Program-made: the position numbers and the translations under genes
The notes under the pieces: generated by a model
The model's input: the letters and a program-made list of their open reading frames with translations, nothing else
Told to the model about the DNA's origin: nothing
The model's database searches: none
Shown here: one piece after another, positions 1 through 8,658 of the stretch
Layout of the letters: each line of letters opens with the position of its first letter
How positions within the stretch are numbered: the first letter of the stretch is position 1
DNA from: Corynebacterium doosanense CAU 212 = DSM 45436
GTDB lineage: Bacteria > Actinomycetota > Actinomycetes > Mycobacteriales > Mycobacteriaceae
NCBI RefSeq assembly: GCF_000767055.1
Contig: NZ_CP006764.1
Location: 2,418,001 to 2,482,000, forward strand
Length of the DNA: 64,000 nucleotides
Direction of reading: 5' to 3'

Positions 1-950
1 ATGTAGGAGCGCGGGTCGTAGAACTTCTTGTTACCCACCTCGCCGTCGATCTTCAGCACGCCCGAGTAGTTCTCGAACATGTGGGTGACGATTGGACGGG
101 TGAACGCGTACTGGGTGTCGGTGTCGACGTTCATCTTCACCACACCGTAACCCAGCGCCTCCTCGATCTCCTCCACCGAGGAGCCGGAGCCACCGTGGAA
201 GACCAGGTCGAAGGGCTTGGCACCGGCCTCGAGGCCAGCCTTGGCCACGGCCGCATCCTGGCCCACGCGCAGGACGCTCGGACGCAGCTTCACGTTGCCG
301 GGCTTGTACACGCCGTGCACGTTGCCGAAGGTCGCGGCCAGCAGGTAGCGGCCATTCTCACCGAGGCCGAGGGCATCGACGGTCTTCTCGAAGTCGCCCG
401 GGGAGGTGTACATCTTGTCGCCGGTCTCGCCGGTGACGCCGTCCTCCTCGCCGCCGACGACGCCGATCTCCACCTCGAGGATGATCTGCGCCTTGCGTGC
501 CTTCTCCAGGAGTTCCTGGGCGATCTCGAGGTTCTCGTCAAGGTCAATCGCGGAGCCGTCCCACATGTGCGACTGGAACAGGGGCAGCTCGCCGCGGTTG
601 ACACGCTCCTGGGAGATCTCGATGAGCGGGCGCACGTAGGTGTCCAACTTGTCCTTCTGGCAGTGGTCCGTGTGCAGCGCAACGTTGATGCCGTAGTGCT
701 TCGCCGCCTCGTGGGCGAAAGCTGCGAGAGCGGACGCGCCGGCCACCATGTTCTTCACTGCCAGCCCGGAGCCGAACTCGGCACCACCGGTGGAGAACTG
801 GATGATGCCGTCGGATTCCGCCTCCGCGAAGCCCTTCAGGGCAGCGTTGATGGTTTCGGAGGACGTGCAGTTGATGGCCGGGAAGGCGAAGCCGTCTTCC
901 TTGGCCCGGTCAAGCATTCCGTTGTAGACCTCGGGGGTTGCGATAGGCAT
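1..950 (-). CDS. fba: Fructose-bisphosphate aldolase class II, C-terminus cut by window edge
   Basis: Cleaves fructose 1,6-bisphosphate to dihydroxyacetone phosphate and glyceraldehyde 3-phosphate in glycolysis (cytoplasmic, metal dependent in class II). The minus strand reads MPIATPEVYNGMLDRAKEDG at the N-terminus, then the zinc-binding motif ALHTDHCQ, the stretch EVEIGVVGGEEDGV, and the glycine-rich FHGGSGSS loop, all class II hallmarks. The ATG at 950 has a strong AGGAAAGG Shine-Dalgarno. About 316 residues are present and the reading frame runs off the window at KFYDPRSY, so only a short C-terminal tail is missing (family about 344 residues). It stands alone, followed by unrelated genes upstream. 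Confidence 0.96.
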   Translation of the reverse strand, partial: MPIATPEVYNGMLDRAKEDGFAFPAINCTSSETINAALKGFAEAESDGIIQFSTGGAEFGSGLAVKNMVAGASALAAFAHEAAKHYGINVALHTDHCQKDKLDTYVRPLIEISQERVNRGELPLFQSHMWDGSAIDLDENLEIAQELLEKARKAQIILEVEIGVVGGEEDGVTGETGDKMYTSPGDFEKTVDALGLGENGRYLLAATFGNVHGVYKPGNVKLRPSVLRVGQDAAVAKAGLEAGAKPFDLVFHGGSGSSVEEIEEALGYGVVKMNVDTDTQYAFTRPIVTHMFENYSGVLKIDGEVGNKKFYDPRSY

Positions 951-1109
951 GTCAGCGAAAACCTTTCCTAGTGGGGGTTCTTCTCGCACGCCCCCGTGAG
1001 GGGCGCACCTCACGTTCCAGTATGCCCGCAATGGCGGGGCGGTGCCGGAGGTTCTTCCCAGGCCCCTGAACTATCGACGCCGCGGTGCCACCCCCCGCCC
1101 CACCGGGGG

Positions 1110-2120
1110 TCAGCTCAGCGCCATCGACAGCGGACCCACCACGGCCAGGCTGGCCGCCGCGGCCAGAGTCATTCCCCCGGCAGTGCGTTTGAGGCCGTAC
1201 TGGATGATGTCGTTGGCGATGATCGCCGGCAGGATGCAGAACACGATGTTCTCCGCGCCGCCGAAGCGCACGCCGGTGAGTGAGACGGTGACAATCTACA
1301 TCGCCGTGACCAGGAAGAACGACAGCATGGCTAGGACGAGGAACCGGTCCTTGCCAAACAGGGGTACCCGCCGGGCGTAGGGGGTGAAGATCAGCACGAG
1401 CAACAGCGTCGTGAGCGCAAGAACCACCAGGTACTGGGGGTGGGTGACGCTGGCGACGATCATGCCCATGGTGACGTAGCCGCCGGTGCGCAGCTGCCAG
1501 GAGCCTGCCGTGCCCTGCTGCAGCAGCAGCGCCGAGATCACCGAGACCGCCGCACCCGCGAAGAGCACGGTGGCGGGGCGGTCACTGACACCGAACAGCG
1601 ACGCGGAGAGCGAGGTGGGCAGCAGCGTGGTGGTGAGCAGTGTCAGGGCCAGGCCCGCGAGACCTGCCGCCGGGACGAAGATGACCAGCGGGGTCAGGGT
1701 GCGGGACACGCCCTGCTTGACCAGGGAGTTGCAGATCATGCCCGGGATGATGATGCCCACCAGGGCCAGGGAATCGGAGGCACGTTCGTGGCCCAGGACC
1801 AGGTGGGTGCCCAGCATCCAGAGACCTCCGCCGACGATGCCGACGATGAGTCCGATGGCGAAGATCTGCCGGGGTCGGGGCAGCCAGATCTTGAGGATGC
1901 AGTAGCGGATGACCACGAAACTGATGAGCGCCACGGCGAGGGTGGCCAGCACGTCGAGGGGTTTGTACAGCGAGGCGGCCAGGTAACCCACGGCCAGCGA
2001 GCCGCCGAGGGAGACCTGCCTGCTGCGGAAGTAGAACACGCTGGCGACGATGCCGATGAGGAAGGTGAGGTGGGCGTAGTCCACGATGAAGGCGTAGCTG
2101 CCGAAGGCGTGGGTGCTCAT
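1110..2120 (-). pseudogene. capC/pgsC-like poly-gamma-glutamate synthesis membrane protein, interrupted by an in-frame TAG
   Basis: The hydrophobic protein (about nine membrane segments in 274 residues) contains GIIIPGMICNSLVKQG, which resembles the conserved segment of PgsC/CapC, the membrane partner of the poly-gamma-glutamate ligase CapB. A TAG at 1296-1298 ends it, but the same frame continues for 61 more codons to a TGA at 1110-1112 and reads IVFCILPAIIANDIIQYGLK, a second copy of the same motif. The natural product was therefore probably a duplicated-domain protein of about 336 residues, now truncated. The ATG at 2120 sits 37 bp from an IS element, and the TGA of an upstream frame overlaps it (TCATGAG), as expected if a capB-like gene once ended there. 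Family assignment is inferred from the motif; the stop is seen directly. Confidence 0.7.
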
Positions 2121-2157
2121 GAGACGCTGACCTTTTCGCGCCGGTCGCTTTCCGAGA

Positions 2158-3001
2158 GGTGCTGTTGCAAAGTTGGGCGGAGAGCAGAGAAGACTCAGTT
2201 TCTCATTCCCTGATGGCCGCTGCGTGTGGGCGTTCTCAGGCCGTCTCGAAGACCCGGTTGACGATCACCGCGTCCGGGTTCGGTTGCCCGTAGGCAAACA
2301 TCGTGCCTTGCCCTTTCCGCAATGAGTGCATCGCCTCCATCCCTTTCAACGTCCGATATGCAGATGTCCGGTTCTTAAACGCGCCTTTCGGCCCGAGGAT
2401 CCGCTTCAGCCGACCATGGTCGCCTTCCAGGATGTTGTTGAGGTATTTCACCTGCCGGTGTTCCACTGTTGGCGGGCAGATTCCCTCTGACTTCAACTCG
2501 GCGATTGCCCTGGCTAGGGAGGGTGCTTTATCGGTGTTGATCACTCTGGGATACCCGGCTGACGCATTGGATCTGAGGGCCTTGGCCAGGAAACGCTTCG
2601 CTGCGGCCACGTTCCGCTTCGGAGAGAGGTAAAAGTCCAGGGTCTGGCCACCGGCGGTGATCGCCCGATAGAGGTAGCACCACCTGCCGCCGACCCGGAT
2701 ATAGGTCTCATCCACCCGCCAGGAACTGGCCTGCCAGTCAGGTACCTGCCGGTACCACCGTGTTTGCTTGTCCAGCTCAGGGGCGTATTTCTGCACCCAG
2801 CGGTAGATCGTGGTGTGATCGACCGGCACGCCCCGCTGAAGTCATCATTTCCTCCAGATCGCGGTAGCTCACCCCGTAGCGGCAGAACCACCGCACTGCC
2901 CACAGAATGATGTCACGGGGGAAATGACGACCGGAGAAGATACCCATGGCTGTGATTATTTCACGTCGCTCTTCCTACTGCCCCAACTTTGCAACAGCAC
3001 C
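2158..3001. mobile_element. IS6-family insertion sequence, 844 bp
   Basis: Terminal inverted repeats begin GGTGCTGTTGCAAAGTTGGG at 2158 and, on the opposite strand, at 3001; this is the typical IS6-family end. The size matches the family (about 0.8 kb) and a single transposase lies inside on the minus strand. The 8 bp flanking each end (TTCCGAGA at 2150-2157 and CACTCAGC at 3002-3009) are not the same, so no target duplication remains. This suggests that a deletion or cointegrate resolution removed DNA beside the element. Confidence 0.9.
2236..2947 (-). pseudogene. IS6-family DDE transposase, frameshifted near the N-terminus
   Basis: The first frame starts at the ATG at 2947 and reads MGIFSGRHFPRDIILWAVRW and then CRYGVSYRDLEEMMTSAG, the standard IS6 N-terminus. 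About 40 codons in, at a GGGG run near 2833-2836, one extra base shifts the frame. The rest (VPVDHTTIYRWVQ to the end at 2236) continues in a second frame with the catalytic triad: Asp in WRVDETYI, Asp in INTDKAPS and Glu in NNILEGDH. IS6 transposases normally come from one uninterrupted frame, so this copy is probably inactive unless the base is a sequencing error. The longest downstream piece begins at a GTG at 2829. Confidence 0.85.
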
Positions 3002-3201
3002 CACTCAGCGGCCCGGCGAGGACACCACAGAGCGTGCCACCGGAGATGCGGCCTGCCTAGGTATATTTAGGATAAACTCAGGCTGGGAAAAACCGGGCGA
3101 GCGTCCATCGTTTACTTTTGCGGTCGACGCTAAACCGTCACAGAATGACGGATTCCGCAGGTGGTATCACTGCGGGGAGTGGGAGAGCCGGGACGCCGCG
3201 T

Positions 3202-4404
3202 CTACGCCCGGGAGGCGTGCGCGTGGGCGTCCGCGCTCACTCGCGCCGCGGCCTCCAGCAGCATCCAGCCAGACAGCTGGACGGAGAGGTCACGTTCGGC
3301 GATCCGGATGACACCGACCGCCTCGGCTAAGCTGGAGGTGCCCAGGCCGTAGTTGTGGGGCAGGCGCGCGTCCGCGGTCCAGTTGGTGGCGAAGACGGGC
3401 AGCCCGTCGACCTCGAGGCGGTGGTTCCACACACTCGTCGCCGAGGCCAGGACCAGGCGCGCGGCAAGTTTCTTCGCCGCGCGGTTGGCCGGGGAATCAG
3501 CGGGCAGGCGCACCGCGACGTCGGCGAGGTAGCGCATGAGGATGCCCTTGAACAGCCCGCCGTCACCGTCGCCGGAGTCCCAGTCGATGACGCCGCCCGG
3601 GGTGGCCATGTGCACGGCGATGGCCTGGACGAGCTCGCGGATGCGGGTGATGAACCGCATCGATTCGTCGACCTTGTCGGCGTCGGCGATGCCGTCGATG
3701 GTCTCGCTGTAACCGAAGCCGACACGCTCGCGGAGCGCCAGCGCGATCTCCAGGCAGGCGCCGAGGGCCACGCCCTGGTTGTAGGGGTGGATGTTGCGCA
3801 CGGTCTCGGGTCCGTGCATGCGCATCCGGATGCCGTCCATGATGAGGCCGTCGTCATTGATGAGGTTGTCGAAGATCCAGTCCACGATCCCGGCCGCCTG
3901 GTCGAGCCGGCCGGTTCGCGCCATCATGATGGCGCCGGGGCCGTTGGACGGGACGTTGAAGAAGGTCTCCCCGCGACGCCACGGCAGCACCCCGGTGGTG
4001 GAGTCGATGCCGGAGATGATGTCGAACTCCAGCTCCTTCGTGCCCTTGGGCAGGGGAACTTTCTCCAGGTCACCCATCCGGTGCAGGGCGAGCGCGAGCC
4101 AAGCCTTGTCGTCGTAGTAGCGGTTGCGGGTGAACTTGCCGTTGCGCACCCTGATGCCCCGGACGGTCTTTCGCAGGCGCTTACGCCGGTTCTTGGTGGA
4201 GTTGCGCGAGGCGGCGTCGACCAGGCAGTCGAGGTAGTGCGCCTGCCACCAGTAGTGCCAGTTGATGAAGAGTTTCTCCTTCATCACCGGCGGCCAGCTC
4301 ACCACGGCGAGGTTGGTGCGGAAGTTTCCCCAGACCCGCGAAGCATGGCGATCGTTAATGGCGGCTTCAGCCAGGTCGGCGCGGTGCGCCCATTTCTCGT
4401 GCAC
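3202..4404 (-). CDS. Glycoside hydrolase family 76 (alpha-1,6-mannanase-like) protein
   Basis: The 400-residue protein has the GH76 signature: NWHYWWQAHYLDCLVDA near residue 48, the paired aspartates in RYYDDKAWLALAL near residue 95, and HPYNQGVALGACLE near residue 205. GH76 enzymes cleave alpha-1,6-mannosyl linkages; corynebacteria carry alpha-mannan cores in lipomannan and lipoarabinomannan. No signal peptide is visible, so a cytoplasmic or turnover role is more likely than secretion. The GTG at 4404 is chosen because the protein starts there with a conserved-looking MHEKWAHRADLA and a GAGAAT box lies exactly 7 nt upstream, fitting a leaderless transcript. The substrate is not provable from sequence. 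Confidence 0.78.
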   Translation of the reverse strand: MHEKWAHRADLAEAAINDRHASRVWGNFRTNLAVVSWPPVMKEKLFINWHYWWQAHYLDCLVDAASRNSTKNRRKRLRKTVRGIRVRNGKFTRNRYYDDKAWLALALHRMGDLEKVPLPKGTKELEFDIISGIDSTTGVLPWRRGETFFNVPSNGPGAIMMARTGRLDQAAGIVDWIFDNLINDDGLIMDGIRMRMHGPETVRNIHPYNQGVALGACLEIALALRERVGFGYSETIDGIADADKVDESMRFITRIRELVQAIAVHMATPGGVIDWDSGDGDGGLFKGILMRYLADVAVRLPADSPANRAAKKLAARLVLASATSVWNHRLEVDGLPVFATNWTADARLPHNYGLGTSSLAEAVGVIRIAERDLSVQLSGWMLLEAAARVSADAHAHASRA

Positions 4405-4469
4405 GGTAGGGATTCTCGCTTCTCAAAAAAATCAGCAAACAAACAGTTGGATCATGATAACCCTTTTGT

Positions 4470-5135
4470 TCACCAACTGCGCGAGAAATCGGCATGCCGC
4501 CGCATCCATGCGTGCATTGCGATACCCGCGGCCACCCCCGCGTTGATCGAGCGCGTCGAACCGTACTGCGCGATGGAACATGTCATCACCGCCGCCTGCT
4601 GCGCGGCGTCGCTGACCCCGGGGCCCTCCTGCCCGAAAAGCAGCAGGCAGTCGCGAGGCAGTTCCGCCGTCTCCAGGGGAACGGAGCCGGGTGTGTTGTC
4701 GATGGCCACGACCTGCAGCCCCCGCTCCTGCGCCCAGGCCAGCAGCGCGGCGACATCCTCGTGGTGCGCCAGGCGCTGGTACCGGTCGGTGACCATCGCC
4801 CCGCGGCGATTCCACCTCCTGCGCCCGACAATGTGCACGGTGTCCACGGCAAACGCGTTGGCCGTGCGCACGACCGTGCCGATGTTGGCGTCGTTCTCGA
4901 AGTTCTCGATGGCGATGTGCAGCGGGTGCCGGCGGGTGTCGATATCCTCGACGATCGCCTCGCGCCGCCAGTAGCGGTACGCGTCGACAACGTTGCGCCG
5001 GTCCCCCTCGGCCAGCAGCTCCGGATCATAACGCTTGTCGACGGGCGCCTGCACACCCGGATGTTCCAGGGCCCAGGGGCCGACGCCGTGGCGGCCTTCG
5101 GCCCACTCGGTGGGCCCGGGGTTATTCGAGTCCAA
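4470..5135 (-). CDS. TrmH/SpoU-family RNA methyltransferase
   Basis: A SPOUT-fold enzyme that transfers a methyl group from S-adenosylmethionine to the 2'-OH of tRNA or rRNA. The three SPOUT motifs are present: NFENDANIGTVVRTANAF, LLFGQEGPGVS and SINAGVAAGIAMHAW. It lies just after pyrE and overlaps its 3' end by 14 nt if the TTG at 5135 is the start. That start is the only plausible one before the conserved GPTEWAEGRHG segment; a long N-terminal extension inside pyrE in the same frame is low-complexity and was rejected. The protein would have 221 residues. The exact target nucleotide cannot be told. Confidence 0.85.
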   Translation of the reverse strand: MDSNNPGPTEWAEGRHGVGPWALEHPGVQAPVDKRYDPELLAEGDRRNVVDAYRYWRREAIVEDIDTRRHPLHIAIENFENDANIGTVVRTANAFAVDTVHIVGRRRWNRRGAMVTDRYQRLAHHEDVAALLAWAQERGLQVVAIDNTPGSVPLETAELPRDCLLLFGQEGPGVSDAAQQAAVMTCSIAQYGSTRSINAGVAAGIAMHAWMRRHADFSRSW

Positions 5136-5676
5136 GGTCGGCAAGGCCCAGGAGGAAGCGGTACTCGAGGCCCTCGGCGCGGATGATGTCCGCCGCGCCG
5201 GTGTTGCGGTCGACCACGGTGGCCACACCGATGACGTCGGCACCGGCGTCGCGAAGCGCGGCGACCGCCGTCAGGGGCGAGTTACCCGTGGTGGTGGTGT
5301 CCTCCACGACGAGCACCTTCTTGCCCACGACGTCCGCGCCCTCGATGCGGCGCTGCATGCCGTGGCGTTTGGCCTCCTTGCGCACGACAAACGCGTCGAT
5401 AGCGCGGCCGTCGGCGTGCATCACCGAGGTGGCCACCGGGTCCGCACCGAGGGTGAGGCCGCCGACGGCGACGTAGTCCCAGTCCGCGGTGAGCTCGCGC
5501 AGCAGGGTGCCGATCAGCCGGGAGGCCTCGTGCTGCAGGGTCGCGCGGCGCAGGTCAACGTAGTAGTCGGCGGTCTTGCCGGAGGACAGGGTGACCTCGC
5601 CGTGGACGACGGCGAGCTGCTTGACTAGCTCGGCCAGGCGGGAGAGGCCGGCGGGATCTACTTCGGGGGCGCTCAT
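5122..5676 (-). CDS. pyrE: Orotate phosphoribosyltransferase
   Basis: Joins orotate and PRPP to give OMP in pyrimidine synthesis. At 184 residues it has the normal length. The PRPP-binding loop is VLVVEDTTTTGNSP near residue 118, and DYYVDLRRATL near residue 37 and the basic RKEAKRHG stretch are family hallmarks. The ATG at 5676 has an AGGAG Shine-Dalgarno six bases upstream. It is cotranscribed with the trmH-like gene, which overlaps its end; the same pair order is known in C. glutamicum. Confidence 0.95.
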   Translation of the reverse strand: MSAPEVDPAGLSRLAELVKQLAVVHGEVTLSSGKTADYYVDLRRATLQHEASRLIGTLLRELTADWDYVAVGGLTLGADPVATSVMHADGRAIDAFVVRKEAKRHGMQRRIEGADVVGKKVLVVEDTTTTGNSPLTAVAALRDAGADVIGVATVVDRNTGAADIIRAEGLEYRFLLGLADLGLE

Positions 5677-5715
5677 GGCAGGCTCCTAGGTCGGGGGTTT
5701 TCGGTGTCTAGAACA

Positions 5716-6918
5716 CTAGCGTTCGTCGGCGGCTTCGCCGTCATCAAAGATCGTCGGCCGGGCCTCGGTGGTGCGCAGCACCCGGATGGAATCATCGTGC
5801 GCGATGGGCGCGCCGTCGGCGATGGGGTCGATCTCATCCCCGCCGATGCTGCGGGGTTCGACCACCCCGCGCCCGCGCGCGGCGTGGCGGGTGGGAAGTT
5901 CCAGCGGCTCCTCGGGGCGCAGCACCGGGGGGATGTCGACGGCCTCCCGGGCCTCATGCTCCTCGGGGATGGGAGGCACGAGCTCGCGGGTGGGGGCGGC
6001 GGGCATGCGTCGCGACGGCACAAAGTCCTCCACCCGCAACGACAGCCCGGACCGGGAGCGCGGGGGCAGGACCCGCGCCGCGTCGGCCAGCAGCGCGAGC
6101 GGGGCCAGCATGCCCTCCCAGTCCTCGGCCGTGGAACCCCGCGCGGTCTGGGCCAGCACCCAGTCGGACTCCATCCACACCGCCGTGACCGGGGAGGGCA
6201 TGAGATCCAGCGCGGTGTGCACCCGGATGTCGATGAGCCGCTGGACGGCGCCGGCGTCGGTGCCGAACGCGGTGAAGTCACCCACCTGTTCCACCTCAAC
6301 GAGGTCGGTGGGTTCGGCGGTGCCGGAGTCGGACACCACGCCGCGGCGGAAGTCCGCGACGACGTCGCTGGCCGCGCCGGTGCGCATGGCCATGACGTTG
6401 GTTCCGCCGAGGTCCATGAGCAACATCTCGTGGCGGTACGCCCAGCCGGAGACGATGTCCTTAGCCGCGGCGCCGCCGGCCGCGGCCCCGCGCGCCCACT
6501 CGTCCACCAGGTAGTCGTCGGAGCGGATGAACTCGAATCCCCGCTCCTCGGCCCAGGCCTTACGTTCGCGGCGGGTGGATCCGGGCAGCTGCAGGCCCGA
6601 ACTGCGGTGGGCGGTGGCGGGCCGGACGGGCTCGGGCCGGGGCTCGGGCTCCGGGATAGCCGGGGTCTCCGGCGTCTCGGCAGGTGCTTCCTGCACCTCC
6701 GGCTCGGCGGGCAGCTCCGGCTCCTCGACGACCTCCGCGTAGACGGGCTCCTCCTCGGCCGGGTCCTCCTCCGGCCCTTCCACGGTCGTTTCGGCCGCCT
6801 CGGGGGCGGGCGCGACCGGCTGCGGAGCAGCGGGGCGGCGGGTCTGGGCGTCGAGACGCCACAGCGCCGCAGCCCCGATGAGGGCGAGGATCGCGAGAGC
6901 TATCAGTACGTAGGCCAT
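5716..6918 (-). CDS. Membrane-anchored acidic/proline-rich protein, function unknown
   Basis: The 400-residue protein opens with a single membrane helix (AYVLIALAILALIGAAALW), then about 85 residues rich in Glu, Pro and Ala (for example PEEDPAEEEP), then a folded region of about 190 residues starting near STRRERKAWAEERGFEF, and a polar tail. The topology suggests a cytoplasmic or periplasmic domain on a flexible stalk. No catalytic motif was recognised. It lies 40 bp upstream of pyrE on the same strand and may share its transcript. An AGGACC box before the ATG supports the start. Likely a corynebacterial conserved hypothetical. Confidence 0.75.
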   Translation of the reverse strand: MAYVLIALAILALIGAAALWRLDAQTRRPAAPQPVAPAPEAAETTVEGPEEDPAEEEPVYAEVVEEPELPAEPEVQEAPAETPETPAIPEPEPRPEPVRPATAHRSSGLQLPGSTRRERKAWAEERGFEFIRSDDYLVDEWARGAAAGGAAAKDIVSGWAYRHEMLLMDLGGTNVMAMRTGAASDVVADFRRGVVSDSGTAEPTDLVEVEQVGDFTAFGTDAGAVQRLIDIRVHTALDLMPSPVTAVWMESDWVLAQTARGSTAEDWEGMLAPLALLADAARVLPPRSRSGLSLRVEDFVPSRRMPAAPTRELVPPIPEEHEAREAVDIPPVLRPEEPLELPTRHAARGRGVVEPRSIGGDEIDPIADGAPIAHDDSIRVLRTTEARPTIFDDGEAADER

Positions 6919-6968
6919 GGTCCTGCCACTTTAACCCGTGGAGCGTGCCCCGCTGGGCCGACGCGGTG

Positions 6969-7799
6969 CTACTCCGAGCGTTCGACGGGATTGTGTTTGT
7001 CCGCCGACCACTGCGACCAGCCACCGACGTAGTGCGCGGCACCGCTGAGCCCGGCGGATTCCATGGCCGCGATGGCCAGCGCGGAGTGGTTGCCGGAGCC
7101 GGAGTAGATGATCATGTTCTGCGCGGAGTTGATGCCCTCGGCGGCGAAACGCTCGAGGATCTCCGACGGGGTCTTCACGGTGCGGTCCTCGTTGAACAGC
7201 TCCTCGACCGGGACGTTGACGGCGCCGGGGATGTGGCCCGCCTTGAGGTCGAAACGCTCGCGTTTCCCGGCGTAGCGGTTGGGCTGGCGGGTGTCCACGA
7301 GCGGACCGGTGTGCTTCTTGACGTCGTCAAGCGTCGCCACCCGCATCGATCCCTCCACCGCGACGGCGTTGGACTCCATGGAGATGTTGCCGGGGCCGCC
7401 GACGACGTCGAAGCCCGCCGCCTCCCAGGCCGCGAGCCCGCCGTCCATGATGCGCACGTCGGTGAGCCCGGCCCAGCGCAGGATCCACCACGCGCGGGCG
7501 GCGAAGAGGCCGTGGCCCTGGTCGTAGACGATGACGGGGCGGCCGTTGCGCACGCCCCAGAATTCGAGGGAACGCTGCACGTCGGACAGGGCGGGCAGCG
7601 GGTTGCGGCCGCCGGCGGATCCGGGCAGCCCGGTGAGCGCGGCGGACGGGTCGCAGAACTGGGCGGTGGGGATGTGCTGCGAGCGGTAGCTGAGGTAGCC
7701 ACCCTCGGAGTCCTTTTCCCAGATGGAGGCGAGGACGGTGTAGCCCTTGCCTGCGTGGACGGCCTGGTTGACCTCGGTGACAGACATGAAAGTCGACAT
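6969..7799 (-). CDS. Tandem rhodanese-domain (SseA/ThtR-like) protein lacking the catalytic cysteine
   Basis: Two rhodanese domains: the N-terminal one has VIVYDQGHGLFAARAWW, and the C-terminal one has VDTRQPNRYAGK, AGHIPGAVNVP and the active-site loop. Active thiosulfate or 3-mercaptopyruvate sulfurtransferases have Cys at the start of this loop (CGSGVT or CRxGxR type); here it reads IIYSGSGNHSALA, with Ser (TCC codon) in that place. At 276 residues it has normal length. Persulfide transfer by the usual route therefore looks impossible, so the role may be structural or regulatory. The ATG at 7799 lies 7 nt after a TAGACT -10 box (7807-7812), indicating a leaderless mRNA. Divergent from the aldo/keto reductase. 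Confidence 0.85.
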   Translation of the reverse strand: MSTFMSVTEVNQAVHAGKGYTVLASIWEKDSEGGYLSYRSQHIPTAQFCDPSAALTGLPGSAGGRNPLPALSDVQRSLEFWGVRNGRPVIVYDQGHGLFAARAWWILRWAGLTDVRIMDGGLAAWEAAGFDVVGGPGNISMESNAVAVEGSMRVATLDDVKKHTGPLVDTRQPNRYAGKRERFDLKAGHIPGAVNVPVEELFNEDRTVKTPSEILERFAAEGINSAQNMIIYSGSGNHSALAIAAMESAGLSGAAHYVGGWSQWSADKHNPVERSE

Positions 7800-7854
7800 G
7801 CGGGCCAGTCTAGGTCGACTCCGCCCGACACGCCCGCCTACGCTGATGCGCATC

Positions 7855-8658
7855 ATGCTCCTGGAACAGTCCTTCACCCTGCCCACCTCCCACCCCATCC
7901 CCCGGCTCGGCCTGGGCACCTGGCTCATTCCCGATGCGTCCGTGCCGCAGGTCATCCGCGACGCCGTGGCCCTGAGCTACCGCCACATCGACACCGCGCA
8001 GGCCTACGGCAATGAGCGTGGCGTGGGCGAGGGAGTGCGCACGTGCGGTGTGGATCGCTCCGAGCTTTTTGTCACCACCAAGGTCGCCGCGTCGATCAAG
8101 GACTACGCCCGGGCCGTGGCGTCGATCGACGCCTCGCTCGACGCGCTGGGCCTGGACTACCTCGATCTTCTGCTCATCCACTCGCCCGGACCCAGCGGCG
8201 ACGACGAGGTGTGGCGCGCCATGGAGGAGGCGCTTATCGACGGCCGCCTGCGCAACATCGGAGTCTCCAACTTCAGCGAAACGGATCTCCGGGCTCTGGC
8301 GGCCGGTTCATCGACCGTCCCGCACGTCAACCAGATCCGTGTTCACCCCGGCCACACCCCGGCAGCGCTGATGGACTACTGCGCGACGCAGGGGATCGTG
8401 GTGGAGTCCTACTCCCCCATCGGCAACGGTGACCTGCTCACGGATCCGCGGCTGATCGAGATGGCCGCACGCTACGGAGTGTCGGTGGCGCAGCTGTGCA
8501 TCCGTTACACGCTGCAGCTGGGCACGGTCTGCCTGCCCAAGGCCAGGAGCGTCGGACATCTGCACGAGAACGCGGAGGTGGACTTTGAGATCTCCGAGGA
8601 CGACATGGCCACGCTGTCGGGCCTGGTCATCGACGTGGATCTGTCCGGGCGGGACTAG
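7855..8658 (+). CDS. Aldo/keto reductase
   Basis: An NADPH-dependent oxidoreductase of the (beta/alpha)8 AKR superfamily. The catalytic tetrad is visible: Asp and Tyr in HIDTAQAYGNE, Lys in FVTTKVA, and His in LLLIHSPGP; the cofactor site is near CLPKARSVGH. About 267 residues is normal. An in-frame ATG at 7846 would add three residues; the ATG at 7855 is preferred because a TACGCT -10 box at 7839-7844 would place the transcript start after 7846. Its stop shares the bases CTAG with the stop of the convergent gene at 8655. Confidence 0.92.
   Translation: MLLEQSFTLPTSHPIPRLGLGTWLIPDASVPQVIRDAVALSYRHIDTAQAYGNERGVGEGVRTCGVDRSELFVTTKVAASIKDYARAVASIDASLDALGLDYLDLLLIHSPGPSGDDEVWRAMEEALIDGRLRNIGVSNFSETDLRALAAGSSTVPHVNQIRVHPGHTPAALMDYCATQGIVVESYSPIGNGDLLTDPRLIEMAARYGVSVAQLCIRYTLQLGTVCLPKARSVGHLHENAEVDFEISEDDMATLSGLVIDVDLSGRD

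Noticed and set aside
2158-3001. Programmed frameshifting in the transposase
   Set aside because: IS6-family elements make their transposase from one frame; the G run looks like a simple insertion.
3135-3151. Terminator after the GH76 gene (CCGTCA-loop-TGACGG)
   Set aside because: The stem has only six pairs and no T-run on the coding strand side, so it is too weak to call.
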